Notes: a model not told the origin generated them from the sequence alone. A DNA stretch of 64,000 nt from an uncultured Opitutaceae bacterium (GCA_937889545.1 CALAOT010000005.1:1-64000); one strand, 5' to 3'. Positions 43,868 through 55,719 are shown, counted from the first letter of the stretch. Program-made: numbers and translations.

Positions 43868-44143
43868 ATGCCGGAGATCCACCACGAAACCGCGGTCTTC
43901 ACGGGGCGCGTGCAGGGCGTCGGCTTCCGGTACACGGCGCTCGAGGTGGCACGGGAGTACGAGGTCGCCGGTTTCGTGAGCAACCTTCCCGACGGGAGGG
44001 TGCATCTGGAGGCCGAGGGGAGGCCGGAGGAGGTCGAGGCGTTCATCGCCGCGGTCCAGGAGAGGATGCACGGGTACGTGCGAAACGTGGAGCGCCAGTC
44101 GCGCGTGCGGGTGGCTCAATTCGGGGGTTTCTCAATCCGGTGA
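43868..44143 (+). CDS. acyP: acylphosphatase
   Basis: 91 residues. TAVFTGRVQGVGFRYTALEV has the phosphate-binding loop and catalytic Arg. GFVSNLPDGRVHLEAEG has the catalytic Asn and the conserved GxVxLExEG strand. VQERMHGYVRNVERQSR completes the ferredoxin-like fold. It hydrolyses acyl-phosphates. The stop overlaps the GTG start of the menA-type gene by 4 bases (GTGA), so the pair is translationally coupled. Confidence 0.95.
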   Translation: MPEIHHETAVFTGRVQGVGFRYTALEVAREYEVAGFVSNLPDGRVHLEAEGRPEEVEAFIAAVQERMHGYVRNVERQSRVRVAQFGGFSIR

Positions 44144-45042
44144 GCCCCGAGGCCGGCCCCACCCACCCTTCCGCCTGGCGAATCTGGATCTCCGCGTCCC
44201 GGCCGCGGACCCTTCCTGCCGCGGTCGCGCCCGTCGTCGTCGGATCGGCCATGGCGGCCCACGACCACCGGTTCGATCCCGCCGCCGCCGGCCTATGCCT
44301 CGCGTTCGCGCTCCTCGTCCAGGTCGGGGCGAACTTCGCAAACGACTACTATGACTTCGCCCACGGCGCCGACACCGCCGCCCGCGTCGGGCCCAGGCGC
44401 GCGGTGGCGTCGGGCCTCGTCCCGCCCGCGGCCATGCGGCGCGCGATGGCGGCCGCATTCGCCGCGGCATTCGCCGCCGGACTGGGGCTCATCCACTGGG
44501 GCGGCCCGTGGATGCTGGCCGTGGGCGCCGCCAGCATCGTCAGCGGCGTCGCCTACACGGGAGGTCCCTGGCCGCTCGGGTACCACGGGCTCGGGGACGT
44601 GTTCGTGTTTGTCTTCTTCGGGCTCGTGGCCGTGTCGGTAACGTACTTCGTCCAGGCGGGAAGGATCACGGGGTACGCCGTGCTCGCGGGCGTACCGATG
44701 GGCCTGCTGGCGGCCAACATCCTCCTCGTGAATAACTACCGGGACGCCGAGACGGACGCCGCCGCGAACAAGCTCACGCTTGTCGTCCGCTTCGGACGGC
44801 GCTTCGCGCGCGCGCAGCACGCCGCCTCGCTCGGCGCCGCGCTCGCCGCCCCCTTTCTCTACGCGGCCGCCGGATTCGGAGCGTGGTGCCTTCTGCCGCT
44901 CCTCGCGGCCCCGCTCGCGTGGTCGCACATCCGGCGCATGGCGGCAGCCGGGGCTCCCGCGGAGGACGTGGCGCTCCTGGGCGACACCGGGCGGCTGATG
45001 GCCGTCTACGCCGGGCTATTCGCGGCGGGCATCCTCATCTGA
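44140..45042 (+). CDS. menA: 1,4-dihydroxy-2-naphthoate polyprenyltransferase (UbiA family)
   Basis: 300 residues from GTG 44140. About eight transmembrane helices. SRPRTLPAAVAPVVVGSAMA is the usual MenA opening; ANFANDYYDFAHGADTAARV is the first Asp-rich prenyl-diphosphate motif; NNYRDAETDAAANKLTLVVR is the second. MenA attaches the isoprenoid tail in menaquinone synthesis. The family and motif pair are strong; the choice of MenA over other UbiA enzymes rests on the ARP/GNYRDxxTD pattern. Confidence 0.88.
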   Translation: MSPEAGPTHPSAWRIWISASRPRTLPAAVAPVVVGSAMAAHDHRFDPAAAGLCLAFALLVQVGANFANDYYDFAHGADTAARVGPRRAVASGLVPPAAMRRAMAAAFAAAFAAGLGLIHWGGPWMLAVGAASIVSGVAYTGGPWPLGYHGLGDVFVFVFFGLVAVSVTYFVQAGRITGYAVLAGVPMGLLAANILLVNNYRDAETDAAANKLTLVVRFGRRFARAQHAASLGAALAAPFLYAAAGFGAWCLLPLLAAPLAWSHIRRMAAAGAPAEDVALLGDTGRLMAVYAGLFAAGILI

Positions 45043-45062
45043 CCGCCGGACGCCGGCAGCCG

Positions 45063-45389
45063 TCAGATCTGGGCGGCGAGCTTCGCCTTGAGGGCCGACT
45101 TCGGCACGAGTCCCACGATCTGCTCAACCACGCTTCCTCCCTTGAAGAGCAGCATGGTCGGGATGGCGCGTATGCCAAACTCGGCGGCAATGGCCTCGTT
45201 GTCGTCGATGTTCACCTTGGCGATCGATATCTTCCCTTCGAACTCCGTGGCCAGCTCGTCCAGCACGGGCGCGATGGCCTTGCAGGGCCCGCACCACGGA
45301 GCCCAGAAGTCGACGAGCAGGGGCGTGGCCGATGAGGACACAGCCGCTTTGAACGTGTCGGTGGTAAGTTGGGTGATCTTGTCGGACAT
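45063..45389 (-). CDS. trxA: thioredoxin
   Basis: 108 residues from ATG 45389, chosen because upstream residues do not belong to the family. VDFWAPWCGPCKAIAPVLDE has the WCGPC redox centre. AKVNIDDNEAIAAEFGIRAI, then PTMLLFKGGSVVEQIVG with the cis-Pro, is canonical. General cytoplasmic disulfide reductase. It converges with menA. Confidence 0.96.
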   Translation of the reverse strand: MSDKITQLTTDTFKAAVSSSATPLLVDFWAPWCGPCKAIAPVLDELATEFEGKISIAKVNIDDNEAIAAEFGIRAIPTMLLFKGGSVVEQIVGLVPKSALKAKLAAQI

Positions 45390-45437
45390 GTGGATCGGAG
45401 AATAGACGGGGTCTGCGGCCAAAAGCAAATCAGCCGC

Positions 45438-45686
45438 TCACCTGGGCGATGATTTCTTGATAATGTCGGCGAGCTCGACGGGGCGGACCTCGTTCAAGCG
45501 CTTTCCCCGCTGCTTGAGCTCCTCGAACGTCTTCACCACGGTCTCGGTCATCCGCTCGTGGGTCTCGGCGGACCCCCCGAGGATGGCGAACTGCTCCCCG
45601 GTGGTTATGCGCCGGTGGCCGTCGTCGTTGTCGAGGCCCAGCCCGAGAAGGGCGCCGTATCCTCGCTTCGGTTTCTTCTTGCTCAC
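45438..45686 (-). CDS. small conserved protein coupled to scpA, unknown
   Basis: 82 residues from GTG 45686, overlapping the scpA stop by 4 bases. Basic start ([20 protein letters not shown]) followed by HRRITTGEQFAILGGSAETH and a helical, charged second half (MTETVVKTFEELKQRGKRLN). It is soluble. I do not recognise a characterised family. Translational coupling to a chromosome-segregation gene suggests a partner, but it occupies the place where ScpB is often found and does not resemble it. Confidence 0.65.
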   Translation of the reverse strand: MSKKKPKRGYGALLGLGLDNDDGHRRITTGEQFAILGGSAETHERMTETVVKTFEELKQRGKRLNEVRPVELADIIKKSSPR

Positions 45687-46576
45687 GACTGAACGCTGCG
45701 CACGGAAGCCGGAGTTTCAAGCGAAGTTTCGTCGGCGGACTCGCAGACGATGTCCGTGAACGCCTCGCTCTGGCGCAGGCGCATCTTCCTCAGCCGGGTC
45801 AGCTCAAGGACCGCAAGGAACGTCGCGATGAGCCGCCTGAGGGACACGCCCGCATCGAAGAGGCCCGAAAAGACAAAGCTCCTCTCGCCGCGCATCCTCT
45901 CGAGGAGCCACTCCATCTGGTCGGCGACCGTCACCGCCTCGTCGTGGATCTCGCCGACCACAAGCTTCTCGGCAAGGCGCCGGAGCACCATGTTGAACGC
46001 AGTCCAGAGCTCGATCCGGTTCACTCCCTTGAGCGGGCGGTCGAGAGAGTCCGCGGGACGGGACGACAGCAGGCGATCCATGAGGTCGCGCTGCAGTCGC
46101 GCCATCTCCGACAGCCGCGACGCCGCATCCTTGAATTTCTTGTACTGGAGGAGCTGGTGGACGAGCTCCCACCGGGGGTCGATCTCGTCCTGGCCCTCGG
46201 CCGCGGGGTCCACGGCGTACTGGCCCTTTGGAAGCAGCATCCGGCTTTTGATTTCCATTAGCGAGGCCGCCATGACGAAGAATTCGCCCGCCACCTCCAA
46301 ATCGAGCTGCTGCATGGAGCGCAGGACCGCGACGTACTGCTTTGTCACCGATTCGATCGGTATGTCGTAGATGTCTATCTCGTTCTTGCGGATCAGGAAA
46401 AGCAGCAGGTCTAGCGGGCCCTCGAAGACCTGGAGCTTGATGCGATGATCTGCGTCGGGAAGCACGTCCCGAAGTGTTGAAATGGGTGCCCGCGGGATGC
46501 GACCTTTTTCTTCCCGGCGCCCGATGGACGGTTGACAGGCCCCCGCCACAAACGTTGGGATCAATGTTTTACGCAT
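45683..46576 (-). CDS. scpA: segregation and condensation protein A
   Basis: About 260 residues from GTG 46465, or 297 from the longest start, which would reach into the upstream ppdK leader; I prefer the shorter. [20 protein letters not shown], then [20 protein letters not shown], is the diagnostic ScpA N-terminus that binds the SMC neck. [22 protein letters not shown] follows. The C-terminal winged helix ends at [20 protein letters not shown]. ScpA is the kleisin of the SMC-ScpAB condensin. Divergent from ppdK. Confidence 0.94.
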   Translation of the reverse strand: MRKTLIPTFVAGACQPSIGRREEKGRIPRAPISTLRDVLPDADHRIKLQVFEGPLDLLLFLIRKNEIDIYDIPIESVTKQYVAVLRSMQQLDLEVAGEFFVMAASLMEIKSRMLLPKGQYAVDPAAEGQDEIDPRWELVHQLLQYKKFKDAASRLSEMARLQRDLMDRLLSSRPADSLDRPLKGVNRIELWTAFNMVLRRLAEKLVVGEIHDEAVTVADQMEWLLERMRGERSFVFSGLFDAGVSLRRLIATFLAVLELTRLRKMRLRQSEAFTDIVCESADETSLETPASVRSVQS

Positions 46577-46614
46577 GCCGCGAACCGGCCCGTTTCAAAC
46601 CAAGAACCACATCA

Positions 46615-49413
<2,799 letters not shown>

Positions 49414-49416
49414 CGG

Positions 49417-49442
49417 CCGGCCGGGATTGACCTCCCGGCCGG
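49417..49442 (+). terminator. stem-loop after ppdK
   Basis: A 10-bp perfect stem CCGGCCGGGA / TCCCGGCCGG encloses the 6-base loop TTGACC, 4 bases after the ppdK stop. There is no following T-run, so it may act as a transcript stabiliser or a Rho-assisted terminator instead of a standard intrinsic one. Confidence 0.6.
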
Positions 49443-49541
49443 GGAGCCCCCGCGGCACTTCCTCCCGGGGAGCGGGAGGCGCGGGGCGACGCCCGGCCGT
49501 GATGGCTTGTCTTCGAGCCCGCACGCCGCTTCTTCTTCCGG

Positions 49542-50606
49542 ATGGGCGCAAGAACCGGCCGCCACCGCCTATTCGTGGGCACGTACACCAGGGGTTCGAG
49601 CCGCGGGATCTACTCCATTGCCCTGGATGCCGAGACCGGGGAGCTGGGCGCGCCCGAGCTCGCCGCGGAGGCTCCCAACCCAACGTTCCTCGCGCTGTCG
49701 CCCGGCCGAGACCTCCTCTACGCGGTCTGCGCAGGCCCGGCGTGGGCGTCCTCGTTCCGGATTGATCCCGCCTCGTCCCGACTCATCCCCGTCCAGCAGA
49801 CGGCGCCCGGCGACGGGCCCACGCCCTGCCACATCGCCGTCGGCAGGACCGGCCGCATCGCGCTCGCCGCCAACTACCACCTGGGCCTCGCCGCGGCGAT
49901 CCCGCTCAACGGCGACGGGACGCTCGGGGAGCCCCGGGTAGTGGCGCACACCGGCAGGGGCCCGCATCCGTCCCGCCAGGCCTCATCCCACGTCCATTCG
50001 GCGAACTTCGCCCCGGACAACCGCTTCGCCGTCGTGTGCGACCTGGGCCTCGACCGGATCCACACCTACGCGATCGACATGGACTGCGTCGCCCTCTCCC
50101 CGGGGACCCCTCCATTCGTCTCCACGGCGCCCGGGTCGGGCCCCCGCCACCTTGCATTCGACGGAACCGGGCGTCGCGCCTATGCGATCAACGAGCTCGA
50201 CAACACCATCGTCGGCTACCGCTATGATCCCGCGACCGGGGGCCTTTCCCCGGGCCGGGCCGTGTCGGTGCTCCCGGCCGGATGCGCCGCAGGCGCCACC
50301 TCCGCCGAGGTCGTGATTCATCCGAACGGCCGGTTCCTCTACGGCTCGTGCCGCGGCCCCGACATCATCGCCGTGTTCGCGATCGACGGCGTCACGGGCG
50401 CCCTATCGCCCGTCGAGGCCGTGCCCTGCGGAGGCAGGGGACCGAGGCATTTCTCGATGTCGCCCGGCGGGGAGTGGCTCGTGTGCGCCCACCAGGATTC
50501 CGACACCCTTTGCGCGTTCCGCGCCGACGGCGACACCGGCCGGCTGCGCCGCGTCCCGGGGTCCGTTCCCGTGCCGGCACCCGTTTGCGCGCTGTTCCTG
50601 GACTGA
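49542..50606 (+). CDS. lactonase-family beta-propeller (6-phosphogluconolactonase type)
   Basis: 354 residues. HRLFVGTYTRGSSRGIYSIA, then NPTFLALSPGRDLLYAVCAG, PCHIAVGRTGRIALAANYHL and SSHVHSANFAPDNRFAVVCD, are the successive blades of the YbhE/CMLE-like lactonase. GPRHLAFDGTGRRAYAINEL, then SAEVVIHPNGRFLYGSCRG and GPRHFSMSPGGEWLVCAHQ, complete it. It probably hydrolyses 6-phosphogluconolactone or another sugar lactone; members are not all proven. No signal peptide. Confidence 0.85.
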   Translation: MGARTGRHRLFVGTYTRGSSRGIYSIALDAETGELGAPELAAEAPNPTFLALSPGRDLLYAVCAGPAWASSFRIDPASSRLIPVQQTAPGDGPTPCHIAVGRTGRIALAANYHLGLAAAIPLNGDGTLGEPRVVAHTGRGPHPSRQASSHVHSANFAPDNRFAVVCDLGLDRIHTYAIDMDCVALSPGTPPFVSTAPGSGPRHLAFDGTGRRAYAINELDNTIVGYRYDPATGGLSPGRAVSVLPAGCAAGATSAEVVIHPNGRFLYGSCRGPDIIAVFAIDGVTGALSPVEAVPCGGRGPRHFSMSPGGEWLVCAHQDSDTLCAFRADGDTGRLRRVPGSVPVPAPVCALFLD

Positions 50607-50625
50607 GGCGGGCCCGCCTCCCCCG

Positions 50626-51003
50626 CTAGGGCATCGCCTGCACCTTTTCGATCGCGTCCAGGACGCCGGATTGGCTGAATGGCTTCTCCAGCAGGTAGTG
50701 GGCGCCGAAGTTCCTGGCGATCCGCAGGTAGGACTCGCGCGCGATATGCCCCCCGCCGGACATCGCGATGATCTTGACCTTGGGGTATTTCGACCGGATC
50801 TCCGTGATGAACTCGAGCCCGTCCCGCTCGGGCATCAGCAGGTCAGTGATCACGATCTCGACATCCCGCGACGCCATGATCTTGGGCGCCTCGACTCCGT
50901 CCTTCGCGGCGGCAACCGAGTGGCCGGCGGCCTCCAATATCATGGCCAGCAGCTCCCGGATCCCGGGCTCGTCGTCGACGATGAGGATCGAAGATGCGGC
51001 CAT
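50626..51003 (-). CDS. single-domain response regulator (REC)
   Basis: 125 residues from ATG 51003. SSILIVDDEPGIRELLAMIL has the acidic pair, VEIVITDLLMPERDG the phospho-acceptor Asp54, KIIAMSGGG the Thr/Ser switch and YLLEKPFSQSGV the conserved Lys. There is no output domain, so it acts as a CheY- or Spo0F-like phospho-relay. It is divergent from hflX, with no cognate kinase in the window. Confidence 0.92.
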   Translation of the reverse strand: MAASSILIVDDEPGIRELLAMILEAAGHSVAAAKDGVEAPKIMASRDVEIVITDLLMPERDGLEFITEIRSKYPKVKIIAMSGGGHIARESYLRIARNFGAHYLLEKPFSQSGVLDAIEKVQAMP

Positions 51004-51090
51004 AACGTTGCCATGATTGAGCTGCGCGTGTACGGATGTGGCTGGCGTGGGCAAGCCCATGTCTCCAAACTTCCTTCCGCAATCCTTTAA

Positions 51091-52380
51091 ATGGCCGTAC
51101 TTTTACCCACCCTTCCCAAGGCACAGCGCGCGTTTCTGGTGGGTATCCAGACTCCGGACATGCCCGAGGGGGAGGGGAATGAGCTGCTGGCCGAACTGAC
51201 CGAGCTCGTAGAGAACCTCGGCCTTTCGGTCGCAAGGGCGGCCCTGGTCAAGCTCCGGTCGCCGTCCCCCGCCCTCTTCCTCGGCAAGGGCAAGGCGGAG
51301 GAGCTGGCGGCGATCGCGAAATCCGACGGAGCCGAGGTGATCGTGTTCGACTCGGCACTCTCGCCCGGCCAGCAGCGCAACTGGGAGGAGCTTGCCGGGA
51401 TGGCCGTCATCGACCGTCAGGAGGTGATCCTCGAGGTCTTCGCGGACCGGGCCCGCACGCGCGAGGCCGTGCTCCAGGTCGCCCTCGCGAGGATGGAGTA
51501 CTCCCTGCCCCGCCTCACCCGCGCATGGACCCACCTCTCGCGGCAGAGGGGAAAGGGCGCAATGGGCGGCGAGGGCGAGACCCAGCTTGAGCAGGACCGC
51601 CGCGTCGTCCGCAACCGGATCGCCCACCTCAAGGAGGAGCTCGCCGCGGTCGTGCGCCAGCGCGGCGTCCAGCGGACGCGCCGGGTGCGGGTGCCGCTGC
51701 CCACGGCCTCGATCGTCGGCTACACGAACTCGGGCAAGTCGTCGCTGCTCAACAGGCTCACCGGCTCGCAGGTCCACGTGGAGGACAAGCTGTTCGCCAC
51801 GCTCGACCCCACGACCCGCCAGCTCGTGCTCCCGGGCAACCAGAAGCTCCTCCTAACCGACACGGTGGGATTCATCCGGCGGCTTCCGCATGACCTCGTG
51901 GAGGCGTTCAAGGCCACCCTAGAGGAGGTGCTGGTCGCCGACTTCCTGATCCACGTGGTCGACATCACGAGCCCCCACTTCGAGAAGCACCGGGCGACGA
52001 CCCTCAGCGTGCTGGCAGAGCTGGGCGCGGGCGACAGCCCGGCCCTGAATGTTTTCAACAAGGTCGACCTCGCCGACGAGTCCGAGATCCGGGCCGCGCG
52101 GCAGGCCGTGCCCGACGCGCTCTTCGTGAGCGCCCGGACCGGCAAGGGGATCGCCGCCCTGGAGGACCGGTTCCGCGAGATGATCGCGCACGGGCTAGGG
52201 ACGGTCCAGCTGCTCGTTCCCCTCGACCGCTACGACGTCGTGGCGCGCCTGCACGAGCTCGGCCACGTCCAGGCCCAGGAGCACCGCGAGGACGGCATCC
52301 TGGTGACCGGGCGGTTCCCCCCGTCCCAGGACGGGGTGCTGAAGCCCTTCGTCGTGAAGCCCCCCCTGCCCGCGGGCTAG
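51091..52380 (+). CDS. hflX: ribosome-associated GTPase HflX
   Basis: 429 residues. The N-terminal HflX domain shows ALVKLRSPSPALFLGKGKAE, then VIVFDSALSPGQQRNWEELA, and ALARMEYSLPRLTRAWTHLS followed by GGEGETQLEQDRRVVRNRIA. The G domain has VGYTNSGKSSLLNRLTGSQV (G1), DTVGFI (G3) and NVFNKVDLA (G4). HflX splits stalled or hibernating ribosomes. Length and motifs are standard. Confidence 0.96.
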   Translation: MAVLLPTLPKAQRAFLVGIQTPDMPEGEGNELLAELTELVENLGLSVARAALVKLRSPSPALFLGKGKAEELAAIAKSDGAEVIVFDSALSPGQQRNWEELAGMAVIDRQEVILEVFADRARTREAVLQVALARMEYSLPRLTRAWTHLSRQRGKGAMGGEGETQLEQDRRVVRNRIAHLKEELAAVVRQRGVQRTRRVRVPLPTASIVGYTNSGKSSLLNRLTGSQVHVEDKLFATLDPTTRQLVLPGNQKLLLTDTVGFIRRLPHDLVEAFKATLEEVLVADFLIHVVDITSPHFEKHRATTLSVLAELGAGDSPALNVFNKVDLADESEIRAARQAVPDALFVSARTGKGIAALEDRFREMIAHGLGTVQLLVPLDRYDVVARLHELGHVQAQEHREDGILVTGRFPPSQDGVLKPFVVKPPLPAG

Positions 52381-52381
52381 C

Positions 52382-53323
52382 TCAGGGAGTGAGCGGCGCC
52401 ACGGACATCCCGTTCGCCAGCCCCTCGTCCGACACGATGGAGCAAATGGCGACCTTCTCCTTCACGCTGACGACCTTGATCTGGCCCTTTTCGGTGAAGG
52501 AGACGTCCAGGGTCTCGCCCGTCGCCGGATCCCGGAGGACCTCCGCGGAGCCAACCTTGAAGAGCTGACCCACGGCCACCCCCTCGCGCGAGCCGCGGTT
52601 GATGTAGACCTGGGGCCCCTTCACCAGGATCACGTTTCCGCTCCAGTGCAGGTTCGGGATCTGGGTGATGATGAAGGCGACCGCCTGGTCGATCGCCTGC
52701 TCGACCGCGGTTCCGACGTTGGTCTTCTTGAACCCGCCCAGGTCGCCGCCCCAGTCCCGGTCGGAGAACCCGACCGACACCCCGCTGCTCTTCGCGGTGC
52801 CGATCACCTTCTTGGACGCCACGACCTGCCCCGTCGTCGAGTCCACGACGTAGATGACCGCGTTGATCTCGGCGGTGTCGCCCCCCACGCCTATGTTGAA
52901 ACCGCGGATCCCGATCCCGCCGTGCTGGCCCGAGGTCGTCTGGAAGTTCGTGATCTCTCCCTTGATGAGCAGCTGCGCCGGCGTCATGAAGCCCGTCGCA
53001 GGCGCCTTGTCCCCCCCCGCAACCCTGCCGCTCTTGGCGAAGTCCTGCTCCTGCATCGCCGCGCCGCGCATGTCGGCCTCGCCAAGGACGATGAAGTGCC
53101 CGGACTGCTGGAGCGAGTCCGTGAGCATGGCGCCCCAGGTGTCCGCGAGCTGGAACCTCCCGTTGTAGTTCGCATGGTTCTCAAACTTGGTGACTGCGAT
53201 GCTGAACCGCAGCCCGCCGCTCGCGGCGTCAGCGAGGGCGGCGGGGGACGCGGGCGCGTTTGCACCGACGAGGGCCGGCAGCACAAAGGACACTGCAAGT
53301 GCAAGGAGGGTTGTTTTCTTCAT
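52382..53323 (-). CDS. CsgG/HfaB-type secreted protein
   Basis: 313 residues with a signal peptide (MKKTTLLALAVSFVLPALVG). FSIAVTKFENHANYNGRFQL, then LADTWGAMLTDSLQQSGHFI, is the CsgG/HfaB opening. AGGDKAPATGFMTPAQLLIK leads to INAVIYVVDSTTGQVVASKK, and TAVEQAIDQAVAFIITQIP closes the core. It lacks a Cys lipobox at the cleavage site, unlike the classical CsgG pore. Likely an envelope-assembly factor. Convergent with hflX, 1 base between the stops. Confidence 0.82.
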   Translation of the reverse strand: MKKTTLLALAVSFVLPALVGANAPASPAALADAASGGLRFSIAVTKFENHANYNGRFQLADTWGAMLTDSLQQSGHFIVLGEADMRGAAMQEQDFAKSGRVAGGDKAPATGFMTPAQLLIKGEITNFQTTSGQHGGIGIRGFNIGVGGDTAEINAVIYVVDSTTGQVVASKKVIGTAKSSGVSVGFSDRDWGGDLGGFKKTNVGTAVEQAIDQAVAFIITQIPNLHWSGNVILVKGPQVYINRGSREGVAVGQLFKVGSAEVLRDPATGETLDVSFTEKGQIKVVSVKEKVAICSIVSDEGLANGMSVAPLTP

Positions 53324-53416
53324 GTCGGTTCCGGGATAAGCAATGATCGATCTAGTGCGGAGAGTGGAGTTGGCCTCGGTTCCGTTTTCAATATTCTTCT
53401 AACGCCGGGGTGCGAA

Positions 53417-53812
53417 CTACGGAGATCCGGAATTGTGCAATCTTGCCCGCTTGATCCCGTCAATCCGGTCGAGATCCCCGTCGGTGTAAACGAGGGTCGC
53501 GGAATAGTGCAGGGCGGTCGCAGCGATCCAATTATCATTCTCGCCCAATCGTTGCCCCTTGCGCATCTGCTTCTTGTCGAGTTCGCCCGCGCGGTACGCA
53601 ATGGCCTCCGAGATCGGGAGCTTCCGCAGATGCCGGAGAAGGACCTGGACCGCCGCCTGGCTGCCACCCGACGCCAACTCGCCCACAGTGACCGTGCTGC
53701 AGGACAGCTCCTCCCCCTTGTGCCGTCCGAGGTACGCGCGAATCGGCCCGACGTTCCTATAGGCCAACTCCCTTTCCAAGTCGATAAGGGCGCTGGTATC
53801 AAGCAGCAGCAT
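53417..53812 (-). CDS. VapC-type PIN-domain toxin
   Basis: 131 residues. MLLLDTSALIDLERELAYRN has the first Asp, STVTVGELASGG the Glu, and LGENDNWIAATALHYSATLV plus YTDGDLDRIDGI the remaining acidic residues of a PIN nuclease. The start is 14 bases inside the antitoxin gene. No sequence relation to the PIN toxin at 13494 beyond the fold. Confidence 0.88.
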   Translation of the reverse strand: MLLLDTSALIDLERELAYRNVGPIRAYLGRHKGEELSCSTVTVGELASGGSQAAVQVLLRHLRKLPISEAIAYRAGELDKKQMRKGQRLGENDNWIAATALHYSATLVYTDGDLDRIDGIKRARLHNSGSP

Positions 53813-54059
53813 GGCGTTTGCGCCGAGCGTGGGAGTCCCGTGGATTGTGCTGGTCCCGTTTCATGCGGGCTCGCTCCTCGGGCGTGAACAGACTGTGGCC
53901 TTCGAGCGGAGCCAGCGATTCCAGCCATTCGCCGACCGCTTTCGCCGGCTGGTTGTCGATCAGCCGGTTGAGGACATCGCTGTAGCTTTCGCCGGCGCCA
54001 CGCGTGGCGCGCAGCCTCTTTGCCACATCCACCCTGACGGTAAGAGTTGTGTACGGCAT
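53799..54059 (-). CDS. VapB-type antitoxin of the 53.8-kb module
   Basis: 86 residues from ATG 54059. MPYTTLTVRVDVAKRLRATR has the beta-strand of a ribbon-helix-helix protein, SYSDVLNRLIDNQPAKAVGE the helices, and the tail to ERARMKRDQHNPRDSHARRK should wrap the toxin. The family resembles the RHH antitoxins paired with PIN toxins. A perfect palindrome sits 2 bases before the start. Confidence 0.82.
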   Translation of the reverse strand: MPYTTLTVRVDVAKRLRATRGAGESYSDVLNRLIDNQPAKAVGEWLESLAPLEGHSLFTPEERARMKRDQHNPRDSHARRKRHAAA

Positions 54060-54061
54060 GC

Positions 54062-54093
54062 ATTGATAATGCATTATCAATTGATCCGGTCAA
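54062..54093 (-). promoter_or_regulatory. promoter/operator of the 53.8-kb vapBC
   Basis: A perfect 20-bp palindrome ATTGATAATGCATTATCAAT (54062-54081) ends 2 bases before the ATG. A TTGACC -35 box (minus strand, 54093-54088) lies 29-34 bases before the ATG. The -10 element must then fall in the palindrome and transcription must start at the ATG. The layout matches that of 13227-13264. The rest of 54094-54252 contains no gene. Confidence 0.75.
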
Positions 54094-54252
54094 GCGCCAT
54101 CCAAGCTCTGCCGCCGGGCCGAGCGTACGGTTGACGTCATTGCTCAAAAGGGTCTTTTGCCGGTGCCCGAACAGAGCGGCAACGGGAATTCCCGGGACAA
54201 GGGCTGAAATCACCGCCACGGAAGCATTTTCTCAATCAAGCGGTCGGTTTTC

Positions 54253-55371
54253 TCAGCGCACCGCCGCATACCCGCCGGGAACCCCGCCCTTGGAAAAGAC
54301 GTACTGGAAGAGATCCATGGATCGGGCGCGAAACGCCCCGGCGCAGCTGAGGAGGTAAAAGCGCCACATCCGGAAGAAGCGCTCGCCGTAGGTGGCCCGG
54401 AACCGAGGCCACGCCTCGCGGAAGTTCCGCTCCCATGCCAGCAGCGTCCGGTCGTAGTCGGCCCCGAAGTTGTGGACATCCTCGAGGACGAACAGCCCTT
54501 CCGCGGCGCGGGTCACCTGCGCAGGCGAAGGAAGCATGGAGTTGGGAAAGATGTAGCGCTCGATCCACGGGTCGGTCCGCACTCGCGAGACGCTGCCGCC
54601 AATCGTGTGGCAGAGGAAGAGGCCGCCATCGCGCAGGCACCGGGCCGCGGCCGCCATGAAGGCGCGGTAGTTCTTGTAGCCGACATGTTCCATCATGCCG
54701 ACGCTGACCACGCGGTCGAACACGCCCGCCACGGCGCGATAGTCCTGCAGCCGGATGTCGATGGGCAACCCGCGGCAGGCGGCCGCGGCATACGTCTGCT
54801 GCTCGCGGGAGATGGTGACGCCCACAACGGTGCAGCCGTGGTGCTCGGCGGCGTATCTTGCCAGGCCGCCCCAGCCGCAGCCGATGTCCAGCACGCGCAT
54901 GCCCGGCTGCAGCCCGAGCTTGCGGCAGATGAGATCCATTTTCCGCCGCTGGGCCTGCGCAAGGTCGTCGGTGTCGCGAAAATAGGCGCACGAGTACTGG
55001 AGGTCCGGGCCGAGCATCGCCGCGAAGAAGTCGTTGCCGAGGTCATAGTGCACCTCTGCCACGCGCCGGGCGCGCCGCAGGGTCTGGAGATTGAACACCT
55101 TGGCCGCGAGCGTGGCGGCCGCCGTCCTTAGATTGACCGGCACGCGCTCGTCGAGACGGGCGCGCGAGGCCCTGCAGCACATCTCGTCAAGGGCGTCGCA
55201 GTCCCACCAGCCGTCCATGTAGGCCTCGCCGAAACCGAGCGTGCCGGCGGCGAGCACGCGCGGGAAGAAGCGTTCGTCGTGAACGCGCAGATCCCAAGGG
55301 CGCGCCCCATCCATCCGGATGTCGGCTCCGCCGAAAAGCGCTGTGACAATCGGCTGGGCTTGGCTCGGCAT
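54253..55371 (-). CDS. cfa: cyclopropane-fatty-acyl-phospholipid synthase family methyltransferase
   Basis: 372 residues. DLRVHDERFFPRVLAAGTLG leads to FGEAYMDGWWDCDALDEMCC (N-terminal Cfa domain). HYDLGNDFFAAMLGPDLQYS CAYF is the hallmark of the family. RVLDIGCGWGGLARYAAEHH is the SAM motif, GVTISREQQTYAAAACR follows, VVSVGMMEHVGYKNYRAFMA is the active-site region and IFPNSMLPSPAQV is near the end. It adds a methylene bridge to unsaturated phospholipid chains. Length is close to that of E. coli Cfa. Confidence 0.93.
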   Translation of the reverse strand: MPSQAQPIVTALFGGADIRMDGARPWDLRVHDERFFPRVLAAGTLGFGEAYMDGWWDCDALDEMCCRASRARLDERVPVNLRTAAATLAAKVFNLQTLRRARRVAEVHYDLGNDFFAAMLGPDLQYSCAYFRDTDDLAQAQRRKMDLICRKLGLQPGMRVLDIGCGWGGLARYAAEHHGCTVVGVTISREQQTYAAAACRGLPIDIRLQDYRAVAGVFDRVVSVGMMEHVGYKNYRAFMAAAARCLRDGGLFLCHTIGGSVSRVRTDPWIERYIFPNSMLPSPAQVTRAAEGLFVLEDVHNFGADYDRTLLAWERNFREAWPRFRATYGERFFRMWRFYLLSCAGAFRARSMDLFQYVFSKGGVPGGYAAVR

Positions 55372-55719
55372 GGCAACCTCCGTGCGCCGGGATCATCGCG
55401 CTGCTTGCCCCGCAAGTCAAATGGCTCCGCGCACAGCGACGGGCAGCTTCGGCTTGCGCCAGAGCTGCGAACGGCTCCGGGGGAACAAGTGACGATAACC
55501 AAGGTCAGGGCCAGACCGGAAAGCCGGCCCCCAGGATACGACAAGAGCGATCCCTCTCGGCGCCAGAGTAGCGGATTTCGCTGCGTAACCTGTCATATCT
55601 TGCATGAGGCCCACAGGATCCAGCCTCCGGTCCCTCGGCACGAATCCCGCGACGAGGCCCCCAAGTCCAGTCGACCCGGCCCGCACGAGCGGACTCCGGG
55701 CGGCCCAGGCGAACGACAC
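55372..55719. other. intergenic region, no gene seen
   Basis: About 350 GC-rich bases between divergent cfa and the NHL surface protein. It probably contains both promoters. I see no inverted repeat or small gene. Frames open here are noncoding in composition. Confidence 0.5.
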
